Part shown: positions 1-11,081 of the stretch, piece by piece
Position numbering within the stretch: the stretch's first letter is position 1
Layout: every line of letters starts with the position of its first letter
Source of the DNA: JADHUC01 sp964617665
GTDB taxonomy: Bacteria; Planctomycetota; Planctomycetia; Pirellulales; Pirellulaceae
Reading direction: 5' to 3'
Assembly (NCBI GenBank): GCA_964617665.1
Contig: CAZUAH010000024.1
Location: forward strand, 1-54,845
Length of the DNA stretch: 54,845 nt
Position numbers and translations under genes: made by a program
Notes under the pieces: generated by a model
Database searches by the model: none
What the model saw: only the letters and a program-made list of their open reading frames with translations
What the model was told of the DNA's origin: nothing

Positions 1-76
1 CCAACCCCGGCCACCCTGGCCTCAATCTACCTGACAAATATCGATAGCCGCACCACTACTGAGCCAAAATCTACAG

Positions 77-90
77 ACCGCTCGGGCGGT
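77..90 (-). terminator. possible weak hairpin downstream of the histidine kinase
   Basis: A short perfect stem (ACCGC / GCGGT) closes a four-base loop about 55 bases past the stop of the minus-strand histidine kinase. No clear run of T follows on the minus strand, so it is at best a weak terminator. I see nothing else in bases 1-144. Confidence 0.2.
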
Positions 91-144
91 TGCTGATCCC
101 AAATCTGCCGGAATTCTGGGGGGCGTCGACGGAGTTGTGCCGGT

Positions 145-2985
<2,841 letters not shown>

Positions 2986-3000
2986 GGCCCACCCAGATTC

Positions 3001-3209
3001 TCACCTAGAGTACGGAACGTCTCGCCGCACGAACGTGGTGGTTTTCATTTTAGCGACGCTCCCAAGTCCACGCATAGCCACCTGCCACGCCACGTCGCAC
3101 AATTGCTCATCGAGTTGCACCAGGTTTACGCGGAAGTGTTCGACAAGCACAGATTTCTTCGTGGGGTAGATTGCCAACCCTGCATACGTCTGAATCGCGA
3201 CATACGTGT
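3001..3209 (-). other. intergenic stretch with protein-like reading frame, possible gene remnant
   Basis: Between the GH38-like gene and the histidine kinase, one minus-strand frame stays open and ends in a TAG 15 bases before the kinase ATG. The translated stretch (for example VEHFRVNLVQLDEQLCDVAW) has balanced composition, unlike the Arg/Pro-rich antisense shadows nearby. No convincing start codon or ribosome-binding site lies inside the intergenic part; the open frame only begins inside the end of the neighbouring gene. It may be a remnant of a small gene or chance. I recognise no family. Confidence 0.15.
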
Positions 3210-5906
3210 CTATTGCGGAAGGTCGAGTGACAGACTGACGGGGGCATACTTCTTGACGGACACGTTCAACGAACCTCCGTGCACACCGATCGGATCGCCG
3301 ATGATCGATCCGCGAAGATCGCACGGTTGGGCTTCGGTCACTTGAAGTCCGGCAGGCAGTTGAACCCGACAATTGCTATCAAGTCCCGCCTGCTCCCAAA
3401 GGCGGAGCAGTATACCATTTCCGTTCTGATATGCCTCAAACGCGGTTACCAGGATGCCTTTTTCTGATAGTTCAAGACCGGTTTGCATAGGCGACAGTTT
3501 CCCGGCCGGACCGTTGAACATGGCAGCCATTGCCCGACTTCGGGTTTCCCAAGACGGCGTGATCAGGTCTCGCTCCGCATCGCTGCCGTCGACCGCCCAT
3601 AGGCGAACTCGCGACGACCACGAACCGCGGATCCACTGCTGGAAGTTGGTTCCCCAAACGTTGTTGAACAGATTCACATACACGACGGGTTCGCGTTGAC
3701 CAAACTCTTTGGAGTGCCGCCAGATACCGGGGCGGCCGATACTGACCAGCGGTGAGTCTGTCGGGCAGAACCCAATCCCCTTTCCGTCCGCGCCGGTGAC
3801 GGTCATGCCGCCGTTCAGGCAAAACACCTCGTGATTGGCCCCGCGTGCCGTGTCTTTCGAAGGGTCAACGATCGCGCCGAGTCGCCCCAAGTGGAACTTC
3901 GGTCGGTCAATTGCCAGCGGCAAGCACAGCCAACCCGCCTCGGGCCATGTGTCTGGCTGCTTTTTCGTGATCTTCCACTCCAGGTCGACGCATGGCAGGT
4001 CGTGAAACAAGGTGACAGTAAGGGTGATCGCGTGGGGCATTTGCGCTGAAGGTGCGACGGTCATGGTGGCCGTCGTAGCGACGTTGCTCTTTTGGATCTC
4101 CAGCTGAAAATCCTCCGGCGAGGTGGCCGAGTACGGTACCTCGTCGGCCGAAGGCATATCGAAGCGAGAAAAATGCCCTACCCAGCCTGGTATGTACTTG
4201 CAGTAGCTCTTGATGTACCTCTGATTGTCGTCGGCGTCGAAACGTTCATACAAGTACTGGCCAAGGCCGTACGGGGAATCTGAATCGACCAACTCGCGAC
4301 CGGACTGTTTGTCCTCCAGCGACGAAATCACGCCTCGCGCGGCGTCCAGTTGCACTCGGTATCGCGAGTTCTCGATCACTCCTGACACCGGGCCAACAGA
4401 CACGCCCCCATCGGCATCTCTGGATGCCGCGGGAACGTACGTGCGGTATCCAAGCGACGGAAGTTGCCGGAGCAAAAGACGAAGCGAATCCCCGCTGCGT
4501 TCCGCCGAAATCGTCTCGCCGGTTGCCGCATCCTTCCAGGACGTCCCCAGGCTCGCACCACCATCGACCGTCACAACGTCGTCGCGTTTCCATGGCAGAG
4601 GGTTGAACACAACGACCCGCGGTCCATCCACGTTGATCGAACGAGCCAATGTCTGCATGTTCGCGGCCAGTGCTGGGCAAACTGAGTCTTGGGCGGTACG
4701 GATGTAGGCGCCATGCTCTCGCCACGATTCCTCCATGTGCGCGTACTTCCCTGCGGCAAGCTCCTCCTGCCACGCCCTGCCGTACAGACGTTTGTCGAGC
4801 GGCACGCTGGCACCCCATGTGTGTTCGCCGTACATCAGGCTTCCTTCATATGCCGATGATACGGCTTCGCAGGCCGACTCTGTATCGACGTCCCAGCATT
4901 GCAGCAGCGTGTTGAGAGTTTCCAATGCCGCGATTTTCGGGCGCGTGTTTCGCGCGATCTTGGTTTCGATAGGCATGGACATAATGCCATGAATCCACGT
5001 GTCGGGCATATCGGTACGAACGACCGGTAGATCGGGTTCCTCTGCAAGAATCGCATCGCCGAAATCGGACAAGCGCCCCATACGCACGCTGACACCTGGA
5101 AGATTCTTCCGGGCATCATCCAACAGCTTCTGGACCGTGCCCGGCGCTGGCGGACCGTGATTATCGCCGGTGTGAATCAGAGCCAGCCATGTTTTGTGTG
5201 GCCAATCGTCCGGCGGCTGGAGGCGGCTACCGTATCCACTGGCCTCGTACATGGTTAACAGTCGAGATCCGTCCGGGCCTTCCCACCAGAACAACAGAGG
5301 CACTTCGGGCGAAGCGCTGGCCGAGTTGCATCCCAAGTGTAGGAAGTCAATTCCTGCGTGTCTCAGCGTCGTCGGCAGTGCCCAAGCGTGTGACGGCACG
5401 TCGGTCATCTTGGCATCGCGAGGGGACGGCATGTGGAACGAACGCGACAGACCCGCCGAGAATCTAAGCCCACGAACGATATCCTCCAACTCGAGCGATT
5501 CCGTGTGCAAGCTGCCGGGCAGGGCGTGCCAAACGAGACGCCCGGAGCGGATGGCTCCGTGCAACCGATTCCGCCGTTCCTCTGTTTGCCCCGGCCAAAG
5601 GATCTGATGCATGGGCCAACCCGGCAGCGTCCATACAAAACGATGGTCCGGCGGTAGTTCCTTGGTGTCGCCACAAACGGCCAAAGCCTTGTCGATCATC
5701 GACGTGCGGTATCGTTTGACCACATTGCGAGCCAAATCGGTGTACCCAATGTCGAAGTGGGTCTTGAAGACGACGATCACTTGTGCCAGTTTGTGGTTAT
5801 CGCCTTCGGACGCTGGGTCCGCACGCGTTTGAGCGGAATCGACTGCTGCCAGAACGCATACACAGCAGAGAACCCTGACCACGTTTCCCAAACGCTTGTG
5901 TCGCAT
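3210..5906 (-). CDS. exported GH38/DUF5054-like glycoside hydrolase
   Basis: About 898 residues from the chosen ATG at 5906, which has an AGGAG about 8 bases upstream; the open frame extends a further 44 codons without a better site. A signal peptide follows the start (MRHKRLGN, then a hydrophobic run rich in Val, Cys and Leu ending near SAQTRA). The mature protein opens with VVFKTHFDIGYTD, which resembles the metal-binding His-x-Asp strand of family 38 alpha-mannosidases. Further family-like signatures are TLPGWPMHQIL and DTWIHGIMSMP, typical of the DUF5054 relatives. The C-terminal half is beta-rich, as in GH38 proteins. The likely role is periplasmic cleavage of an alpha-linked sugar, possibly mannose; the substrate cannot be read from sequence. 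Confidence is good for the superfamily and low for the exact activity. Confidence 0.7.
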   Translation of the reverse strand: MRHKRLGNVVRVLCCVCVLAAVDSAQTRADPASEGDNHKLAQVIVVFKTHFDIGYTDLARNVVKRYRTSMIDKALAVCGDTKELPPDHRFVWTLPGWPMHQILWPGQTEERRNRLHGAIRSGRLVWHALPGSLHTESLELEDIVRGLRFSAGLSRSFHMPSPRDAKMTDVPSHAWALPTTLRHAGIDFLHLGCNSASASPEVPLLFWWEGPDGSRLLTMYEASGYGSRLQPPDDWPHKTWLALIHTGDNHGPPAPGTVQKLLDDARKNLPGVSVRMGRLSDFGDAILAEEPDLPVVRTDMPDTWIHGIMSMPIETKIARNTRPKIAALETLNTLLQCWDVDTESACEAVSSAYEGSLMYGEHTWGASVPLDKRLYGRAWQEELAAGKYAHMEESWREHGAYIRTAQDSVCPALAANMQTLARSINVDGPRVVVFNPLPWKRDDVVTVDGGASLGTSWKDAATGETISAERSGDSLRLLLRQLPSLGYRTYVPAASRDADGGVSVGPVSGVIENSRYRVQLDAARGVISSLEDKQSGRELVDSDSPYGLGQYLYERFDADDNQRYIKSYCKYIPGWVGHFSRFDMPSADEVPYSATSPEDFQLEIQKSNVATTATMTVAPSAQMPHAITLTVTLFHDLPCVDLEWKITKKQPDTWPEAGWLCLPLAIDRPKFHLGRLGAIVDPSKDTARGANHEVFCLNGGMTVTGADGKGIGFCPTDSPLVSIGRPGIWRHSKEFGQREPVVYVNLFNNVWGTNFQQWIRGSWSSRVRLWAVDGSDAERDLITPSWETRSRAMAAMFNGPAGKLSPMQTGLELSEKGILVTAFEAYQNGNGILLRLWEQAGLDSNCRVQLPAGLQVTEAQPCDLRGSIIGDPIGVHGGSLNVSVKKYAPVSLSLDLPQ

Positions 5907-6148
5907 GGCAATTCTCCTGATCATATCCCCCTGACTCGTAGACCGCGTTTTGCGCATGATTAGAATTAGAGGATAACAGACTACGCCAGATGCGTCTGGT
6001 ATCATGGCACTCATTTCTCCTCGCACGGCCAGACGCATTTCGCGTTAACAGCGACTCTGATCTCGTCCATAATGGGAAACACTCGACCGATGGATTCACA
6101 TTGGTAAGGCATGGCCAGTATACTTAGAATCAGTCTTCAAATACGTAG

Positions 6149-6214
6149 TGGTGGCTTCCAGCCGCCATTGAAAAACCTGGAGATCGCCGAAAACGTGGCG
6201 GCTGGAAGCCACCA
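6149..6214. repeat. 19-bp perfect inverted repeat (TGGTGGCTTCCAGCCGCCA arms)
   Basis: The arm at 6149-6167 is the exact reverse complement of the arm at 6196-6214, with 28 bases between them. It lies in the 441-base gap between the divergent GH38-like and TMTC-like genes, directly followed by a second, unrelated inverted repeat. It could form a stable hairpin and looks like a dispersed REP/MITE-type element. No coding function is visible. Confidence 0.8.
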
Positions 6215-6253
6215 TTACCAAACCTGGCGCGATTCCTGCTATTGAAGCTCTGC

Positions 6254-6325
6254 AGGTCAGGCTGTGCCTGACGAATTGCGGTATCAGACCGTTCAAGCCG
6301 CTTTCCGTCAGGCACAGCCTGACCT
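6254..6325. repeat. 19-bp perfect inverted repeat with internally palindromic arms
   Basis: AGGTCAGGCTGTGCCTGAC at 6254-6272 is exactly reverse-complemented at 6307-6325, and each arm is itself nearly palindromic (GTCAGGC / GCCTGAC). The right arm ends 22 bases before the chosen start of the TMTC-like gene, so the element sits in its leader and could affect expression. An upstream in-frame ATG at 6264 lies inside the repeat and is rejected as a start for that reason. Confidence 0.8.
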
Positions 6326-6347
6326 ACAGAGAGGCACTGAGGACCAT

Positions 6348-9326
6348 ATGACGCAGCATCACACACGGCGCCGCTGGCCGATCGCATTGGCCCTTTTGGG
6401 CTTGTCGTATCTGGTTGCCGTGGTCTTCTATCCCGTGCTGGGATTCTCGTTCATATCGCTTGACGTCAACCGACAATTGGTGGACAACCCGCACGTTCAC
6501 GGTTTGACCGCCCAAAACATCCAACACATCCTCACTTCGCATTGCATCGCCAGTTATTATCCGGTGCGGTCACTGACGCTTGCGTTGGACTATGAGATCT
6601 GGGGGCTCGATCCTACCGGCTTCAAGCTGACTGGCGGCCTGATACATCTTGTGAACGTGCTTCTGGTGTTCTGGCTTGTCGTCAGGCTCTTCCGTCATCC
6701 CTTCAAGACCAAAGAGCTGGCCGAACGGCAGGAGCCACTGGACATCGGCGAACTAGCAGTGGCTACGTTTTCCGCCGGCCTCTTTGCGATTCATCCAGTT
6801 GTGGTGGAACCTGTTACGTGGGTAGCCGGCCGAGAGGAACTTTTGATGACTCTGGGTGCCTTGGGCTGCATCCATTTCCACATTTCGGCGAGGTATTTGC
6901 TCGCGAAGGGTGGCAGGTCTGATCGCGTCATGGCCTGCTTCGTGGGAGCTGCGATTTGTTGCATTTTCGGCTGTTTGAGCAACGCCATGGGAGCCGTGAT
7001 TCCGCTGCTGATAACCGCTTGGGATGCGCTGACGTTGCTGCGTCCCAAACTCGGCAGAATACTACGTGGCACATTCGCACTCTGGCTGATCGGCGCAGCG
7101 ACCGTTGTCATCAAGGTCCTCGGCCCAACTGGCCCCCAAGTCGAAATGCCGTGGTCGCTTCTCGCCAGACAGCCGGGGGTCGTACTAGCCGGCTACTGGC
7201 TGAACCTCAAGACGCTCGTCTGGCCCACCAACCTGTCACTTTCCTACGAGTACATCTGGCCCGACAATCTTCCGCTCGCCCAAGTCGTGCTTGGGGCGAT
7301 AGCGGTCGTCGCCACTTTTATCCTTCTTTGGTGCGTTCGACGAAGGACGCGTCTGCTCTTTGGAATTCTGTGGTTCTGTCTCGCTTTGGCACCGACATCG
7401 CAGCTCCTGCCGCATCATCTCCAACGAGCAGACCGTTTCCTGTATTTGCCGCTCGTGGGATTGGCGGTTGCGGTGGCGATCGCCCTGGGGCAGGCTCGTC
7501 GCTTCATCCGAGGACCAGCGGCCGTGACGGCGACCGCCGTTGCAGGTCTCGGGATGCTGTGGCTGTTAGTCTGGTTGAGCACCCATCAAGTTCAGAAATG
7601 GCAAAACGATTTGACGCTCTGGGAACATGGGGTGACCGCGGCACCCAACAATCCTCGGACCCATGCGTACCTCGGCGACGCATACCATGATGCTGGGGTA
7701 CCGGATCGAGCTCGTGCGTCTTTCCAAAGGGCTATTGATTTAGAGCCTAATTACGTCTTCGCCCTGAACGAATTTGCCATTTGCCTGACGTCCGATAGCG
7801 CCCCACGTCTGCAGGATCATTTGCTGGCTGTCGAACTGGCCGAGCGGGGATGCCTGCTCACCGAGTGGCGTGCCCTCGACCTCGTCCACACGCTTGCCCG
7901 CGCTCAAACGACATTGGCGAATACGCTAAACGCCAACGGGCAATACAAACTGGCCATCGACTACTACAACGAGGCGATCAAAACGAACCCCAAATACGAC
8001 ATGGCTCCGTTCAATCTGGCCTTGGTTCTTAGCACGTGTCCGGATGAAGACCTGCGAAATCCGCAGAAAGCGGTTGAAATGGCCGAGCGAGGTCGCCAGT
8101 TGGTCGATTCGCTTGATGTTCATCGACTCAGCATCTTGGCTGCGGCCTATTCGGAGGCGGGGCAATTCGATGACGCGATTGCAGTCACTGAAGAAGCAAT
8201 TGCCGCGGCCTGGGCTGCGGAGGACGTGACTGTTTGGGAGCGCCTGAACGAGAATATACAGCGTTTCAAGAAAGGTATGCCGCTGCCGACCTTAACCCAA
8301 GAGATAAACGAACAGGCGAGGAAACTTGCGGAACGGCTCACGGCCGATTTTCCCAACAACCCCGACTCTCACCATGTTGCGGCGGACGTGAGTTACTGGC
8401 AGGGCGATTCGGAGAAGGCAGTGAAGTCTTGGGAGAAATGCCTGGAACTCGAACCACGCTATGCATACGCCCACCACGGTATCGGCAAAGTGGCGGCCAA
8501 GAAAGGCCAGCACGAACAGGCTGTGTCAGCGTTCCGCGAAGCGTTGAAGTTGGGCCAAGCGCCCGTAGACACACAAGTCGAATTGGCGTGGGCACTGATT
8601 CACACGGGAGAACTGGCCGAGGCCATCGAAACGATCAACAAATCACTGGAGACCGGACCGCCTTCGGGTCGAGCCTTCTTCTTACTGGGTACGGCACACG
8701 AGCAACTGCAGGATTACGAGAAGGCCAAGGACGCTTACCGGCAGGCTATCAACCTGCTTCCCGGACTGGCCGAGGCTTACTACGGCATGGCCAATGTTTG
8801 CCGGCGGCTGGGCCAAAGCGACGAGGCCGAGGAGTTCCTGAAGAGACACAAGGAGCTAACTGAGGGCGATCGAAGGCGGCTACAGACCTTGAGGAGCTCC
8901 TACAACGATGTGGAAGATATGCGAAGGCTGCTGGCCAGTAACTACCTGAACGCCGCACGGATCTACCGTGCAAACAACAACCTGCGAGAAACCGAAAAGC
9001 TGCTGCAAAACGCGGCGTCGCTCGATCCGGCCAATGCGGAAGCCCGACAAGGGCTCGCTTGGCTGTACAATCAGCAAGGTAGAATCGTGGAGGCCATACG
9101 GATACTAGAGGAGTTGGCTGTGATCGAGCCGGAAAACCCCACCTACTACTTGGAGATCGGCCGGCTGCATAAGAACGCCAAGCGAGCTGAGGCAGCGGCG
9201 GAAGCTTTCGAGAAGGCGGCCAGAATCTCGTCTCGACGTGCGCCCGGGCCAAGCGGCACCGGCTTCGCCACGCCGACAGGCAAACCGAAAACTGATGCTG
9301 GCGGTATCGGTCCTGGAAAAGAGTGA
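6348..9326 (+). CDS. TMTC-like polytopic membrane protein with C-terminal TPR array
   Basis: About 992 residues from the ATG at 6348, which has TGAGGA just upstream. The first 430 or so residues carry around ten hydrophobic segments. They include HPVVVEPVTWVAGREELL, matching the HPVxxExVAWxxxRxxLL loop of TMTC proteins (GT-C fold, O-mannosyltransferase-related, CAZy GT105), and NPHVHGLT / DYEIWGLDP, matching the first large loop of that family. The rest is TPR repeats to about residue 960 (for example ARASFQRAIDLEPNY and AKDAYRQAINLLPG). The first loop reads ISLDVNRQLVDNP, where relatives I recall carry a paired acidic motif, so catalytic competence is uncertain. It heads a co-directional run with the CRTAC1-like, DUF6057-like and PD40 genes. 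The likely role is protein glycosylation or a TPR scaffold in the inner membrane. Confidence 0.8.
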   Translation: MTQHHTRRRWPIALALLGLSYLVAVVFYPVLGFSFISLDVNRQLVDNPHVHGLTAQNIQHILTSHCIASYYPVRSLTLALDYEIWGLDPTGFKLTGGLIHLVNVLLVFWLVVRLFRHPFKTKELAERQEPLDIGELAVATFSAGLFAIHPVVVEPVTWVAGREELLMTLGALGCIHFHISARYLLAKGGRSDRVMACFVGAAICCIFGCLSNAMGAVIPLLITAWDALTLLRPKLGRILRGTFALWLIGAATVVIKVLGPTGPQVEMPWSLLARQPGVVLAGYWLNLKTLVWPTNLSLSYEYIWPDNLPLAQVVLGAIAVVATFILLWCVRRRTRLLFGILWFCLALAPTSQLLPHHLQRADRFLYLPLVGLAVAVAIALGQARRFIRGPAAVTATAVAGLGMLWLLVWLSTHQVQKWQNDLTLWEHGVTAAPNNPRTHAYLGDAYHDAGVPDRARASFQRAIDLEPNYVFALNEFAICLTSDSAPRLQDHLLAVELAERGCLLTEWRALDLVHTLARAQTTLANTLNANGQYKLAIDYYNEAIKTNPKYDMAPFNLALVLSTCPDEDLRNPQKAVEMAERGRQLVDSLDVHRLSILAAAYSEAGQFDDAIAVTEEAIAAAWAAEDVTVWERLNENIQRFKKGMPLPTLTQEINEQARKLAERLTADFPNNPDSHHVAADVSYWQGDSEKAVKSWEKCLELEPRYAYAHHGIGKVAAKKGQHEQAVSAFREALKLGQAPVDTQVELAWALIHTGELAEAIETINKSLETGPPSGRAFFLLGTAHEQLQDYEKAKDAYRQAINLLPGLAEAYYGMANVCRRLGQSDEAEEFLKRHKELTEGDRRRLQTLRSSYNDVEDMRRLLASNYLNAARIYRANNNLRETEKLLQNAASLDPANAEARQGLAWLYNQQGRIVEAIRILEELAVIEPENPTYYLEIGRLHKNAKRAEAAAEAFEKAARISSRRAPGPSGTGFATPTGKPKTDAGGIGPGKE

Positions 9327-9404
9327 TTGAATTGGATCCGACCAACCTTCGGTTTGGAAGGCTCATCGACTTGGCTTGAACGGATCAGTAACGTGATAGT
9401 TACA

Positions 9405-11081
9405 ATGACTAACCGAAGTGATTCGATGCTGTGCTGTTACGCCATTGCGATGGGTTTGTCTTTGCTGTGGACGGCTTGGGCGCATGGGCAAGACCAAATC
9501 CTGCTTCGAGAAGTGACTCGACAAACTACCGGCATCGACTTCAAGCACACAGACGGAAGTAGTGGCCGACGTTATATCTGCGAGAACATGACTTCTGGCT
9601 TGGCTCTTTTCGACTACGACGGCGACGGTCGGATCGACATTTACTTCCCAAACGGAGCTCCACTTCCAGGCGCCGAGGCTGACCAGCCGCCGAAAAACAG
9701 ACTCTACCGCAACAATGGCGACTGGAGTTTCACCGACGTAACCGATCACGCACGCGTGGGAGATACCGGCTATGGATTGGGGGCCGTTGCTGGCGATCTC
9801 GACAATGACGGCGATCAGGATTTGTACGTCAGCAATTTCGGCCCCAATGTCCTCTATCGTAACAACGGCGACGGGACTTTTTCCAACACCACCGTCGGAG
9901 CCGGCGTAGGCAATGGAGATCGCTTTGGGGCGGGAGTTTGCTTCTTGGACATGGACAAAGATGGGGATCTTGATCTTTACGCGGCCAACTACATTGTCTT
10001 CTCCTGCGACATGCACGTGCCCTACTCGATCATGGGCATTCCCAGCTACCGGGCTCCCCAGGACTATAAGCCAGATCCCGATACCGTTTATCGCAACGAC
10101 GGCGACGGGACTTTCGCTGATGTGAGTGACGAGTCGGGCGTGGCGGCACGCGCCGGCACGGGTATGGGGATTGTCTGCGGCGATTACGACAACGACGGCG
10201 ATACCGACGTGTTCGTCTGTAATGACGTCATGGGCAACTACCTGTTCGAAAACGATGGGACGGGCAATTTCAGCGAGGTCGCGTTGATTGTCGGGGTCGC
10301 CTACAACTTCTCCGGCACCTGGCTATCGAGCATGGGTGTGGATTGCGGCGACTACGATAACGACAGCCTGCTGGACTTCTTCATGACCGACTACCAGGGA
10401 GAGTTACCCGCCCTGTATAGGAATTCCGGACGCGGTTTCTTCGAGGACGCAACGCTTCGAGCCCGGGCCGGGATGAAGGCGCTTCCGCACGTCAACTGGG
10501 GAACGGGATTCGTCGATTTCGACAACGACGGCGACCGCGACATCTTCATTGCCAATGGCCACTTGCAGGACAATATCGAAGTACGTGACGACACGGCGGA
10601 ATACCAGGCTCGCAATAACCTGTTGATGAACAACGGCCAAGGGAGGTTTGTTGATGTTTCGGAATCGGGCGGAGACGGCATGCGGGTCAAACTCAGCAGC
10701 CGCGGCACGGGCTTCGACGACCTGGACAACGATGGCGATATCGACGTGGTCGTTCTGAACTCGCGACGCGAACCCACTATATTGAAAAACGACACAGAGA
10801 ATGACAACCACTGGCTTCAATTGCGGCTTCGGGGCGACCGGTCCAATCGCGACGGAGTAGGGGCACGCGTCATCGTTACGGCGGGCGACCTGATTCAGGT
10901 GGACGAGGTACACGCCGGGCGCGGATACCAGAGCCACTCGGGCAGACGACTTCACTTCGGGCTGGGCAAGCACAAACGCGTGGACCGAATCGAAGTCCGC
11001 TGGATCGGCGGCGCTGTGGACATCTTGAAAGATGTGGCTGTCGATCAGCTTGTGACGATTACCGAAGGAAGCACAAAGTGA
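9405..11081 (+). CDS. exported FG-GAP/VCBS propeller with ASPIC/UnbV domain (CRTAC1-like)
   Basis: About 558 residues from the ATG at 9405; the open frame also allows a TTG at 9327 and an ATG at 9426. A hydrophobic signal (CCYAIAMGLSLLWTAWAHG) is followed by six or more FG-GAP blades with calcium-type loops such as DYDGDGRIDIYFP, DLDNDGDQDLYVSN, DYDNDGDTDVFVCN and DFDNDGDRDIFIANG. The last 85 residues match ASPIC/UnbV (GDRSNRDGVGARVIV, GRGYQSHSGRRLHFGLG, VDRIEVRWIGG). The protein should be a secreted or periplasmic seven-bladed propeller that binds calcium and probably protein or glycan partners. Its stop overlaps the GTG of the DUF6057-like gene by four bases, so the two are translationally coupled. 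Confidence 0.9.
   Translation: MTNRSDSMLCCYAIAMGLSLLWTAWAHGQDQILLREVTRQTTGIDFKHTDGSSGRRYICENMTSGLALFDYDGDGRIDIYFPNGAPLPGAEADQPPKNRLYRNNGDWSFTDVTDHARVGDTGYGLGAVAGDLDNDGDQDLYVSNFGPNVLYRNNGDGTFSNTTVGAGVGNGDRFGAGVCFLDMDKDGDLDLYAANYIVFSCDMHVPYSIMGIPSYRAPQDYKPDPDTVYRNDGDGTFADVSDESGVAARAGTGMGIVCGDYDNDGDTDVFVCNDVMGNYLFENDGTGNFSEVALIVGVAYNFSGTWLSSMGVDCGDYDNDSLLDFFMTDYQGELPALYRNSGRGFFEDATLRARAGMKALPHVNWGTGFVDFDNDGDRDIFIANGHLQDNIEVRDDTAEYQARNNLLMNNGQGRFVDVSESGGDGMRVKLSSRGTGFDDLDNDGDIDVVVLNSRREPTILKNDTENDNHWLQLRLRGDRSNRDGVGARVIVTAGDLIQVDEVHAGRGYQSHSGRRLHFGLGKHKRVDRIEVRWIGGAVDILKDVAVDQLVTITEGSTK

Noticed and set aside
6264..6347. Upstream ATG that would extend the TMTC-like protein by 28 residues
   Set aside because: The ATG lies inside the inverted repeat and the added residues are repeat translation; the ATG at 6348 has its own ribosome-binding site.
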